From contig PLDF01000205.1 of the NCBI GenBank assembly GCA_003135055.1, positions 4,869 to 44,756 on the forward strand: a DNA stretch of 39,888 bases, read 5' to 3'. The translations under genes and the position numbers were made by a program. Position 1 is the first letter of the stretch. The number at the start of each line of letters is the position of its first letter. Source of the DNA: Bryobacterales bacterium (GTDB taxonomy: Bacteria > Acidobacteriota > Terriglobia > Bryobacterales > Bryobacteraceae). The notes beneath the pieces were generated by a model. That model was not told the origin of the DNA. It ran no database searches and saw only the letters and a list, made by a program, of their open reading frames with translations. Positions 32,913 to 39,888 of this stretch are shown here, one piece after another.

Positions 32913-33131
32913 ATGAAGTACACGGTCATTTATGAAAGAGGGCCAACCTCGTGGGGGGCGTACGTTCCCGACCTTCCCGGCGTGATCTCCGTTGGCGACT
33001 CGCGAGACGAAGTGGAACACCTTATCCAGGAAGCCGTCGAGGTTCACCTGGAAGGCATGCGCGGCGAAGGCATCGCCATCCCTTCACCGTCCAGCTTCGC
33101 AGGGGTTGTCGAAATCGATTCCGCACCTTGA
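32913..33131 (+). CDS. hicB: HicB antitoxin
   Basis: 72 residues from ATG 32913 (AGGA five bases upstream; TTG 32910 is in frame). MKYTVIYERGPTSWGAYVPD, LPGVISVGDSRDEV and EAVEVHLEGMRGEGIAIP are the HicB partial RNase H fold. It lacks an obvious C-terminal DNA-binding domain, as in short HicB forms. It neutralises HicA. Here it stays intact while hicA is frameshifted, the usual order of decay for a toxin-antitoxin pair. Confidence 0.88.
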   Translation: MKYTVIYERGPTSWGAYVPDLPGVISVGDSRDEVEHLIQEAVEVHLEGMRGEGIAIPSPSSFAGVVEIDSAP

Positions 33132-33220
33132 CGCCGGATCGGGCCGTTGCCCAATTAGCCCCGCGCCGTAACCCGCCGCCACGCGCCGCTTGATAGCATA
33201 GTCAATCGGGAGGATGCTCA

Positions 33221-34504
33221 GTGGCCACGTACGCTGCACCTGTATCCATTTCTTACGAGAACGAGAAAAATCCATGGCTCGCCGCGGCCGTGCGGTTCGA
33301 CGAAGCCGCCAGGCGGCTGAATCTCGATGACGGCGTGTGCAAGATTCTCCGTTCCCCTGCTCGGGAAATCACGGTTCACATTCCCGTGCAGCTCGACGAC
33401 GGACGCCTGGAGGTTTTCACCGGCTATCGCGTGCAGCATTCCATAGCGCGCGGCCCGGCCAAGGGCGGCATCCGCTTCGCGCCCGACGTCACGCTGGACG
33501 AAGTGCGCGCGCTGGCATCCTGGATGACATGGAAATGCGCCGTGGTGAATATTCCCTTCGGAGGCGGCAAGGGCGGCGTGATTGTCGATCCGCATCTGCT
33601 CTCCGACACGGAACTCGAAAAGCTGACGCGCCGCTACACCGCGGAAATCATCGACTTCATCGGACCTGAGAAGGACGTCCCCGCGCCCGACGTCAACACC
33701 AATGCGCAGATCATGGCGTGGATTATGGATACCTATTCCATGCACTCGCGCCAGACCGTGACCGCGGTGGTCACCGGCAAACCGGAGGCGCTCGGCGGCT
33801 CTCGCGGCCGGCCGGAAGCCACCGGACGCGGCTGTATGATCGTCACGCTCCAGGCGCTCAAGCGCCTGGGTCTGTCGCCTGAAAGTGCGCGCGTGGTGAT
33901 TCAGGGCTTCGGCAATGTGGGCGGCATGGCGGCCAAGCTGATGAAAAAAATTGGATTCAAGATCGTCTGCATCGTGGAGTACGACGGCGCCGTATACAAC
34001 GCCCATGGCCTCGATATCGCGGGCCTCGAAAAGCACCGCAAGGAGACCGGCTCCATCACGGGCTTCGCCGGCGGCGAGGATATGGATAAAGGCGAGGCGA
34101 TGTTCCTGCCGTGCGATGTCCTGATTCCGGCCGCGACGGAGAACGTGGTCACATCGAGCAATGCGGAGCGGCTGCGCTGCAGAATCCTGTGCGAAGGCGC
34201 CAACGGGCCCACTACGCCGCTGGCCGACCAGATTCTCGAAGATAAGAAGGTGTTCGTCATCCCGGACATTCTCGCCAACGCCGGCGGCGTGACTGTTTCC
34301 TACTTCGAGTGGGTGCAGGATCGCCAGGGCTTTTTCTGGACCGAGAAGGCTGTCAACGAGCAGCTTGAGCAGATCATGGTGGATAGTTTCGATTCCATCG
34401 TCGGCTACGCCGATCAGCACCGAGTGAATAACCGCACCGCGGCGTACATGGTGGCGCTCGACCGGGTTGCGGCTGCCATCAAGCTGCGCGGGATTTACGC
34501 GTGA
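33221..34504 (+). CDS. gdhA: glutamate dehydrogenase
   Basis: 427 residues from GTG 33221, with GGGAGGA about 11 bases upstream. Substrate domain with K81 (GPAKGGIRF), K105 ([10 protein letters not shown]), K117 (GGGKGG) and catalytic D157 (PAPDVNT); Rossmann domain with GFGNVGG at 229-235. It interconverts glutamate and 2-oxoglutarate plus ammonia. An Asp/Glu acid (VEYDGAVY) after the second Rossmann strand hints at NAD rather than NADP, which is inference. Length and motifs fit the short hexameric bacterial and archaeal type. Confidence 0.95.
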   Translation: MATYAAPVSISYENEKNPWLAAAVRFDEAARRLNLDDGVCKILRSPAREITVHIPVQLDDGRLEVFTGYRVQHSIARGPAKGGIRFAPDVTLDEVRALASWMTWKCAVVNIPFGGGKGGVIVDPHLLSDTELEKLTRRYTAEIIDFIGPEKDVPAPDVNTNAQIMAWIMDTYSMHSRQTVTAVVTGKPEALGGSRGRPEATGRGCMIVTLQALKRLGLSPESARVVIQGFGNVGGMAAKLMKKIGFKIVCIVEYDGAVYNAHGLDIAGLEKHRKETGSITGFAGGEDMDKGEAMFLPCDVLIPAATENVVTSSNAERLRCRILCEGANGPTTPLADQILEDKKVFVIPDILANAGGVTVSYFEWVQDRQGFFWTEKAVNEQLEQIMVDSFDSIVGYADQHRVNNRTAAYMVALDRVAAAIKLRGIYA

Positions 34505-34515
34505 AGCGGGGTAAC

Positions 34516-34602
34516 GCCGGCGGTCTTGCCGCCGGTATTTTACTTCGGATTCGTCCCCGAGGTTTGCAATCGCACGAGAGGTCCGGCGGCAAGACCGCCG
34601 GC
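34516..34602. repeat. 20-bp inverted repeat between gdhA and mutS
   Basis: GCCGGCGGTCTTGCCGCCGG (34516-34535) is the exact reverse complement of 34583-34602, 47 bases apart; with one mismatch the stem extends to about 25 bp. Each arm is itself nearly palindromic. It could stop gdhA transcription; it is also the kind of dispersed palindrome common in such genomes. Confidence 0.75.
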
Positions 34603-34630
34603 GCTACCAGACGCCCCGTAGGAAAAACAG

Positions 34631-37240
34631 GTGGCTGACGCCGCCACGCCGTTGATGCGGCAATACCACAGCGTCAAGCAGCAGCACCCGAACGCGTTGC
34701 TATTTTTCCGCTTGGGCGATTTCTACGAGATGTTCTTCGAAGACGCCGTGGTGGCATCGCGCGAGCTCGAAATCACTCTCACCTCGCGCAACAAGGAAAA
34801 AGGCGCGGCGATCCCCATGTGCGGCGTTCCTTATCATGCCGCCGAAGGCTACATCTCGCGTCTCTTGCAGAAGGGCTATCGCGTCGCCATCTGCGACCAG
34901 ACCGAAGATCCCAGGTCCGCCAAGAAACTGGTGAAACGCGAGGTCACGCGGGTGGTCACGCCGGGCACCGCCATGGACGCGAACCTGGTCCGTCCGCGCG
35001 AGAACAATTTCCTGGCCGCGGTGGCGCGCGTCGATGGCCGCGCCGGCCTCGCGCACGTCGATGTCTCCACCGGCGAGTTCCGCGTCACCGAACTTGAGCC
35101 CGCGGAAGTGGCCGGCGCCATTGAGCACCTGGGCGCGCGCGAAGTTCTCTTCCCCGGCGACTTGCCGCTGCCGGCCGCCGAAGACCGCTCCAACACGCGC
35201 TTCGTCCGCACTGAAGTGGAAGAGTGGGTTTTCACGCCGGACTACGCCGACCGCTCTCTGCGCGACCATTTCAAGCTGCTGACGCTCGATGGCTGCGGAC
35301 TCGCCAACCGTCCGGCGGCGGTGGGCGCGGCCGGCGCCATTCTGCACTACCTGCGCGAAACGCAGCGGGCTTCGCTCGACCACATCGACCGCCCGGCTTA
35401 CTACAATCGCGCCGATTCCATGGTGCTCGATGCCGTCACGGTGCGAAATCTGGAACTGGTGGAACCGCTGTTCGCGGCCGACGCCGGGGGCACGCAGCCG
35501 CAGGCCACAGTGTTGGCGGCGCTCGACCAGACCCTTACCGGAATGGGCGGGCGCCTTCTGCGCCAGCGCCTGCTGCGGCCTTCCATGGAGCGAGCCGAAA
35601 TCGAGCAGCGTCTCGACGCTGTGGGCGAGCTGCTGGCGCAGACGATTCTGCGCGCCGAGCTGCGCAAGGAACTCGCCGGTATTCTGGACCTCGAGCGCCT
35701 CCTTGCCAAAGTCACGTTGGGAACCGCCGGCCCGCGCGACGTTCTGGCGTTGGGGCGCTCGCTCGAAAAGATTCCCGCGTTGAAGCGCTGCTTCGACACG
35801 CAGCAGGCCGCGCGATTGCGCTCCGTACACGACCGCCTGGACGAGCTGCCGGACGTCGCCAATCTGATTCTCGAAGCGATCGCGGACGAGCCGCCGATCA
35901 ACCTCGCCGACGGCGGTACGATCCGCGCCGGTTTCAACGCCGGCCTGGACGAGTTGCGCGACCTCAGCCAGAACGGCAAGCAATACATCGCGCAGATTGA
36001 GGCGCGCGAGCGCCAGCGCACCGGCATTCAATCGCTGAAGGTACGGTTCAACAACGTCTTCGGCTACTACATCGAAATCACGCGCGCCAATCAGCATCTG
36101 GCGCCTGCCGATTACGAGCGCAAGCAGACCCTGGCCAACGCCGAGCGCTTCACCACGCCCGAGCTGAAGGATTACGAAACCAAGGTGCTCGACGCCGAAG
36201 ACAAGATTCTCACGCTCGAAAGGGAGCTGTTCACCGGCGTACGCCAGCGCGCCGCGGCGCAGGCGCAGCGCATCCGCGCCACGGCCGCGGCGGTGGCCGA
36301 GCTCGACGTCACCGCCGCGCTGGGGAACGTGGCGGCCGAGAATCGCTATCGCCGCCCGGCCTTCCCCGAGGACGGCGAGATGCGCATTATGGCGGGCCGC
36401 CATCCGGTGATCGAGCGGCTCACGGACCAGGAAGCCGGCCGCTTCATTCCCAACGATCTCTACTTGAACAATTCCACCGATCTCATCGCCATTATCACCG
36501 GCCCCAATATGGGCGGCAAATCGACGTATCTGCGGCAGGCGGCGCTGATCGGCATCCTCGCGCAGATGGGGTCGTTCGTGCCCGCCGAATCCGCCAGCCT
36601 GCCGCTGATCGACCGCGTCTTCACGCGCATCGGCGCGTCCGACAATCTCGCGCGAGGCCGCTCCACCTTCATGGTGGAGATGACCGAGACCGCCGTGATT
36701 CTCAACACCGCCACGTCGCGCAGTTTCATCGTTCTCGATGAAATCGGGCGCGGCACGGCGACCTACGATGGCCTGGCGCTGGCGTGGGCCGTAGTGGAGC
36801 ACATCCACTCGCGAACTCGCGCCAGGACCCTCTTCGCCACTCACTACCATGAGCTGACTGCGCTGTCCGAAAAGCTTCCCGGCATTCGCAACCTGAAGGT
36901 TTCGGTGAAAGAAGCCGGCGATCACATCATCTTCCTGCGCAAGGTGGAACCGGGCAGCGCCGACCGCAGCTACGGCATCGAAGTGGCGCGTCTAGCCGGC
37001 CTTCCGCTTACCGTCATCGAGCGCGCCCGCGAGGTGCTGAAGCTCCACGAGGGCGCGGAACATGTGGTCACCGATGAGCTCGCTAAACCGGAGCGCCCAG
37101 AGCCGATGCAGATCCAGATGTTCGAGCCGGTTAGATATGGTATCGCCGAGCGCATCCGCGCGCTGAACCTGGATGAATTGCGGCCTATTGAAGCGCTGCA
37201 ACTGCTTTCGGAATTGCAGCGGGAGTTGAAGCGCCAGTGA
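34631..37240 (+). CDS. mutS: DNA mismatch repair protein MutS
   Basis: 869 residues, full MutS1 length; GTG 34631 with AGGA upstream. N-terminal mismatch-binding motif FFRLGDFYEMFFEDA at about 25-39 with the Phe-x-Glu, connector and core domains, clamp, then the ABC ATPase with Walker A GPNMGGKST (624-632), Walker B FIVLDEIGRGT (699-709) and FATHYHEL. It recognises mispairs and recruits MutL; no mutL in the window. The last bases overlap the GTG start of anmK (GTGA). Confidence 0.97.
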   Translation: MADAATPLMRQYHSVKQQHPNALLFFRLGDFYEMFFEDAVVASRELEITLTSRNKEKGAAIPMCGVPYHAAEGYISRLLQKGYRVAICDQTEDPRSAKKLVKREVTRVVTPGTAMDANLVRPRENNFLAAVARVDGRAGLAHVDVSTGEFRVTELEPAEVAGAIEHLGAREVLFPGDLPLPAAEDRSNTRFVRTEVEEWVFTPDYADRSLRDHFKLLTLDGCGLANRPAAVGAAGAILHYLRETQRASLDHIDRPAYYNRADSMVLDAVTVRNLELVEPLFAADAGGTQPQATVLAALDQTLTGMGGRLLRQRLLRPSMERAEIEQRLDAVGELLAQTILRAELRKELAGILDLERLLAKVTLGTAGPRDVLALGRSLEKIPALKRCFDTQQAARLRSVHDRLDELPDVANLILEAIADEPPINLADGGTIRAGFNAGLDELRDLSQNGKQYIAQIEARERQRTGIQSLKVRFNNVFGYYIEITRANQHLAPADYERKQTLANAERFTTPELKDYETKVLDAEDKILTLERELFTGVRQRAAAQAQRIRATAAAVAELDVTAALGNVAAENRYRRPAFPEDGEMRIMAGRHPVIERLTDQEAGRFIPNDLYLNNSTDLIAIITGPNMGGKSTYLRQAALIGILAQMGSFVPAESASLPLIDRVFTRIGASDNLARGRSTFMVEMTETAVILNTATSRSFIVLDEIGRGTATYDGLALAWAVVEHIHSRTRARTLFATHYHELTALSEKLPGIRNLKVSVKEAGDHIIFLRKVEPGSADRSYGIEVARLAGLPLTVIERAREVLKLHEGAEHVVTDELAKPERPEPMQIQMFEPVRYGIAERIRALNLDELRPIEALQLLSELQRELKRQ

Positions 37241-38280
37241 GAGTAGCCGGCATCATGAGCGGCACCTCGCTCGATGGCATCGATGTGGCCATCGTCGAAA
37301 TCCGCGGCCGCGGCATCGAAACCGTCGGCTTTCAAACCACGGCCTACCCTGATCGCCTGCGCGCCCGGCTTCTCAAGCCTGCGGACAGCCGCGAGATTTC
37401 CCGCCTCAATTTCGAGCTGGGCGAGCTTTACGCCAAGGCCGTGCTGCGTGCGGTGCGCAGTTACGGACCGGTGGAGCTGATCGGCTGCCACGGCCAGACC
37501 ATCTACCATGAAGGCGGCGCAAGCACTTTGCAAATCGGCGAAGCTGCCGTGATCGCGGAGCGCACTGGAGTGCCGGTCATCTCCGACTTCCGCACCCGCG
37601 ACATTGCCGCCGGAGGCCAAGGCGCGCCGCTGGTTCCCTTCGTCGATTGCCTGCTGTTCCGGCATCCGCGCCGCACGCGCATCGCGCTGAACATCGGAGG
37701 CATCGCCAATATCACCGTGATTCCCTCGGGCATCGCCTTCGATACCGGCCCTGGCAACATGGTCATCGATGCACTCGCCCGCGAGTACACCGGCGGCCGG
37801 CAGAACTTCGACCGCGGCGGCCGCATCGCCGCGCGCGGCAATCTGAACCGCCCCCTGCTCGACCGCCTCCTGGCCGATCCCTACTACCGCGCCAAGCCCC
37901 CCAAGAGCGCGGGCCGCGAACAGTACGGCGCGGAGTTCGTCACGCGGCTGAAGCAGACCCGCCTCCCGCTTCCCGATCTGATCGCTACCGCCACGGTCCT
38001 CACCGCCGCGGCCATCGCCAGAGCCGCCGCACCCTTCCAGCCCGACGAACTGATCGTATCGGGAGGCGGCGCGCATAACCCGTAAATCCTGGCGCATCTT
38101 GCGGCTTTCCTGCCGGGAGTCGCGCTGGCGACCACCGCGGATTACGGCATCGATCCCGATGCCAAAGAGGCCATCGCCTTCGCCATTCTGGCCTACCGCA
38201 CCTGGCGCCGCAAACCGTCCAATCTGCCCGCCGCCACCGGCGCGCGCCACCCCGTCATCCTAGGCAAACTGACGTCCTAA
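37237..38280 (+). pseudogene. anmK: anhydro-N-acetylmuramic acid kinase with in-frame stop
   Basis: GTG 37237 overlaps the mutS stop. The product reads MRVAGIMSGTSLDGIDVAIV (nucleotide loop), then GCHGQTIYHEGG, LNIGGIANITVI, FDTGPGNMVIDALA and VSGGGAHNP, all AnmK family motifs. At codon 283 a TAA (38083-38085) interrupts, but the same frame continues [40 protein letters not shown] to a TAA at 38278-38280, giving 347 codons plus stop in total, close to the usual length. AnmK relatives have a sense codon after the NP, so one base change (for instance TAC or CAA to TAA) explains it. The truncated 282-residue product lacks the last part of the second kinase lobe. AnmK phosphorylates recycled anhydro-MurNAc from the cell wall. 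Confidence 0.82.
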
Positions 38281-38331
38281 ACCACCCGCTCGGAGAAGTC
38301 CCCCCAATCGGTCGATAAGGTATTTGGAGCG

Positions 38332-39888
38332 ATGCGCTTATCCTCGGTGACCCTACTGCTCGGCGTGTCATTGGCCGCTGTGGCAGCCTCTGTCAGTCCG
38401 CCGCCGGACGGCGGACTGACAGTCTTGACTCATGCTCAAGACATCCGCAACCTTTCGCCCGTTGAGGCAAAGCGGGCCTATCCCGTGCATCTGCGGGCGG
38501 TTGTCACCTTTGTGGATCACGGCCCCGGCGAAGTGTTCGTGCAGGACGAAACCGCCGGCGTCTTTGTGTTCGAGCATGGCTCGGTGAGCAACGCCCGGCT
38601 GCGTGCCGGACAATTGGTGGACCTCACCGGAGTCACCGTACCCGCCGACTTCGCGCCCGCGATTACCAAGGCAAACCTGAACGTCCTCGGCGTCGGCACG
38701 TTGCCCAAACCGAAACGGAGACCATTCTCCGACCTGGTGGGCGGCAAACAAGATGGACAATGGTTTGAATTGCAGGGCGTGGCGCGCTCCGGACAAACCA
38801 AGGGCACCCGGCTCTTCCTCAACGTCGCCACCGTCGGTGGCAGCTTTGTGGCCGTCTTGCCCGAGTTTCCCGCCGATTGGAGCCGCACGTTGGTGGATGC
38901 CAAGGTGTCCCTGTTGGGCGTCGTCGCCGCCGTATTCAACGAGCATCGCCAGTCGGCGGGCGTCCGTATGTTTGTACCCGGATCGAGATTCGTCCGTATC
39001 ATGGAAGGCGCGCCACCGGACGTCTTCCGCTTGCCGGAATCCACCGCCGTTTCGGTAGGCCAGTTCCATCCGCTGGAGGAACTGCCGCGACGCATCCGCA
39101 TCCGTTCCACAATACTCGCGATGGAACCCGGCATGCCGATGTACGTCGCCGATGCCACCGGAAATCTGGAGGTTCAGGCCATCCCGGGTTGCGCCGCGAA
39201 ACCGGGAGACCGGGTCGATGTGGTGGGATTTCCTGGCGTGATTGACGGACGCCTCGGTCTACAGGATGCATTGTGCCGGAAACTGGGGCCGGGACCGCCG
39301 GCCGTTATCGTAGAGATCCAAGCGCAGGAGGTCATACCGCCGCAGGCGCGCACCGACGCCTCGGGCTATGGTTTCGCGGCCGGCACCCGTTACGACGGCC
39401 GGCTGGTCCGGCTGGAAGGCGATCTGCTGGAGACGTCCTCGAATCCGGAAGCGGAGACCCTGTTGCTCAAATCGGCCGGCCAAGCCTTCACCGCGACTCT
39501 GCCTATCCTCGCGCGGCAGAGACTCCCCGCGTTAGAGGCGGGTACGCGCCTGCGATTGACCGGTGTTTGCCTGGTAACCTACGACCCCTATCACCTGGCC
39601 CAGTTCTTTCGCATTCTGATGCGCAGCCCGGACGACATAGCGATCATGGCCCGGCCCTCCTGGTGGACCCTGAAGCATTCGCTCTGGACGTTGTGCCTCC
39701 TGGTGGTCGCTTGCCTCTCGGCCGCCGCTTGGATCTCTTTTCTCCGTCATCAAGTCGCCGTACAGACCCGCCAACTGCGCCTGGCCAACGAGCGCTTGAT
39801 GGAATTGTCTACGCGCGACTCTCTGACCCACGCCTTCAATCGCCGCCAGTTCGACAAGACCCTCGAATCCGAATTGCAGCGTTCCGCC
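38332..39888 (+). CDS. membrane diguanylate cyclase, 3' partial
   Basis: 519 codons without stop to the window end; ATG 38332 with GGAG just upstream. Signal peptide MRLSSVTLLLGVSLAAVAAS, two or three beta-rich OB-like sensor modules (AYPVHLRAVVTFVDHGPGEV with VFVQDETAGVFVF; a second similar unit near MYVADATGNLEV), a membrane helix at about 447-468 (LWTLCLLVVACLSAAAWISF), a short coiled stretch, then ELSTRDSLTHAFNRRQFDKT, the first helix of a GGDEF domain. It should make cyclic di-GMP in response to an external signal. A 14-bp palindrome lies inside the signal-peptide codons. Confidence 0.88.
   Translation, partial: MRLSSVTLLLGVSLAAVAASVSPPPDGGLTVLTHAQDIRNLSPVEAKRAYPVHLRAVVTFVDHGPGEVFVQDETAGVFVFEHGSVSNARLRAGQLVDLTGVTVPADFAPAITKANLNVLGVGTLPKPKRRPFSDLVGGKQDGQWFELQGVARSGQTKGTRLFLNVATVGGSFVAVLPEFPADWSRTLVDAKVSLLGVVAAVFNEHRQSAGVRMFVPGSRFVRIMEGAPPDVFRLPESTAVSVGQFHPLEELPRRIRIRSTILAMEPGMPMYVADATGNLEVQAIPGCAAKPGDRVDVVGFPGVIDGRLGLQDALCRKLGPGPPAVIVEIQAQEVIPPQARTDASGYGFAAGTRYDGRLVRLEGDLLETSSNPEAETLLLKSAGQAFTATLPILARQRLPALEAGTRLRLTGVCLVTYDPYHLAQFFRILMRSPDDIAIMARPSWWTLKHSLWTLCLLVVACLSAAAWISFLRHQVAVQTRQLRLANERLMELSTRDSLTHAFNRRQFDKTLESELQRSA
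38390..38422. repeat. 14-bp perfect palindrome within the cyclase signal-peptide codons
   Basis: CTGTCAGTCCGCCG (38390-38403), loop CCGGA, CGGCGGACTGACAG (38409-38422). It encodes the residues SVSPPPDGGLTV right after the hydrophobic core of the signal peptide and resembles a REP-like insertion that kept the frame. Confidence 0.8.

Noticed and set aside
34700..36925. 741-residue minus-strand frame opposite mutS
   Set aside because: mutS motifs are complete on the plus strand; this frame is a composition artefact.

Overview
The window looks like about 40 kb of chromosome from an Acidobacterium of the Solibacter/Bryobacter kind. The grounds are a secreted VWFA-type protein of the acidobacterial lineage family, high GC with strong C/G third positions over most of the window, a lineage-type hypothetical gene beginning MSTPAQ, and many short palindromic dispersed repeats between genes. 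This placement is inference from gene content; there is no rRNA here, and I saw no tRNA or CRISPR array.

Layout. 1-6.4 kb: a membrane protein (possibly fused to the tail of another gene), a His-rich membrane protein whose start region is duplicated around palindromic repeats, an SDR oxidoreductase, and a convergent VWFA-type protein. 6.8-12 kb: a dienelactone-hydrolase-like protein, an amidase preceded by two mini-ORF copies of its own start, a receiver-like protein, a decayed MarR gene and a secreted amidohydrolase. 12-14.6 kb: a decay zone with pieces of a tricorn-type protease split by an antisense beta-propeller gene, and a frameshifted helical-repeat gene. 14.6-25.4 kb: housekeeping, with trpD (-), sucC-sucD-ndk (+), a secreted unknown, then thrS, an aldo/keto reductase and a UvrC-like protein in one minus-strand operon, a 26-residue membrane peptide gene upstream of thrS, and a C-terminal-processing (S41) protease.

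26.0-31.3 kb is an accessory island with visibly lower GC. It carries a complete minus-strand RiPP operon: a 64-residue precursor ending in YDR-A-HNR-HNR, a radical SAM/SPASM maturase, a 2OG-Fe(II) oxygenase and an HExxH-type peptide hydroxylase. This matches the Yhh class of three-residue cyclophane (triceptide) systems. Divergent from it is an AAA ATPase/HNH nuclease pair resembling Septu defence. A resolvase C-terminal relic and a copy of a dispersed repeat lie on its right side; another repeat copy lies on its left.

31.9-39.9 kb: the MSTPAQ-type hypothetical gene, a hicAB pair with a frameshifted hicA, glutamate dehydrogenase, mutS overlapping anmK (interrupted by an in-frame TAA), and the start of a diguanylate cyclase that runs off the window.

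A recurring theme is tandem duplication at translation starts (1767/1881, 7813-7869, 16863-16901, 32876-32898) and palindromes landing in signal-peptide codons (1808-1873, 38390-38422). All homology statements come from reading motifs, not from a search.
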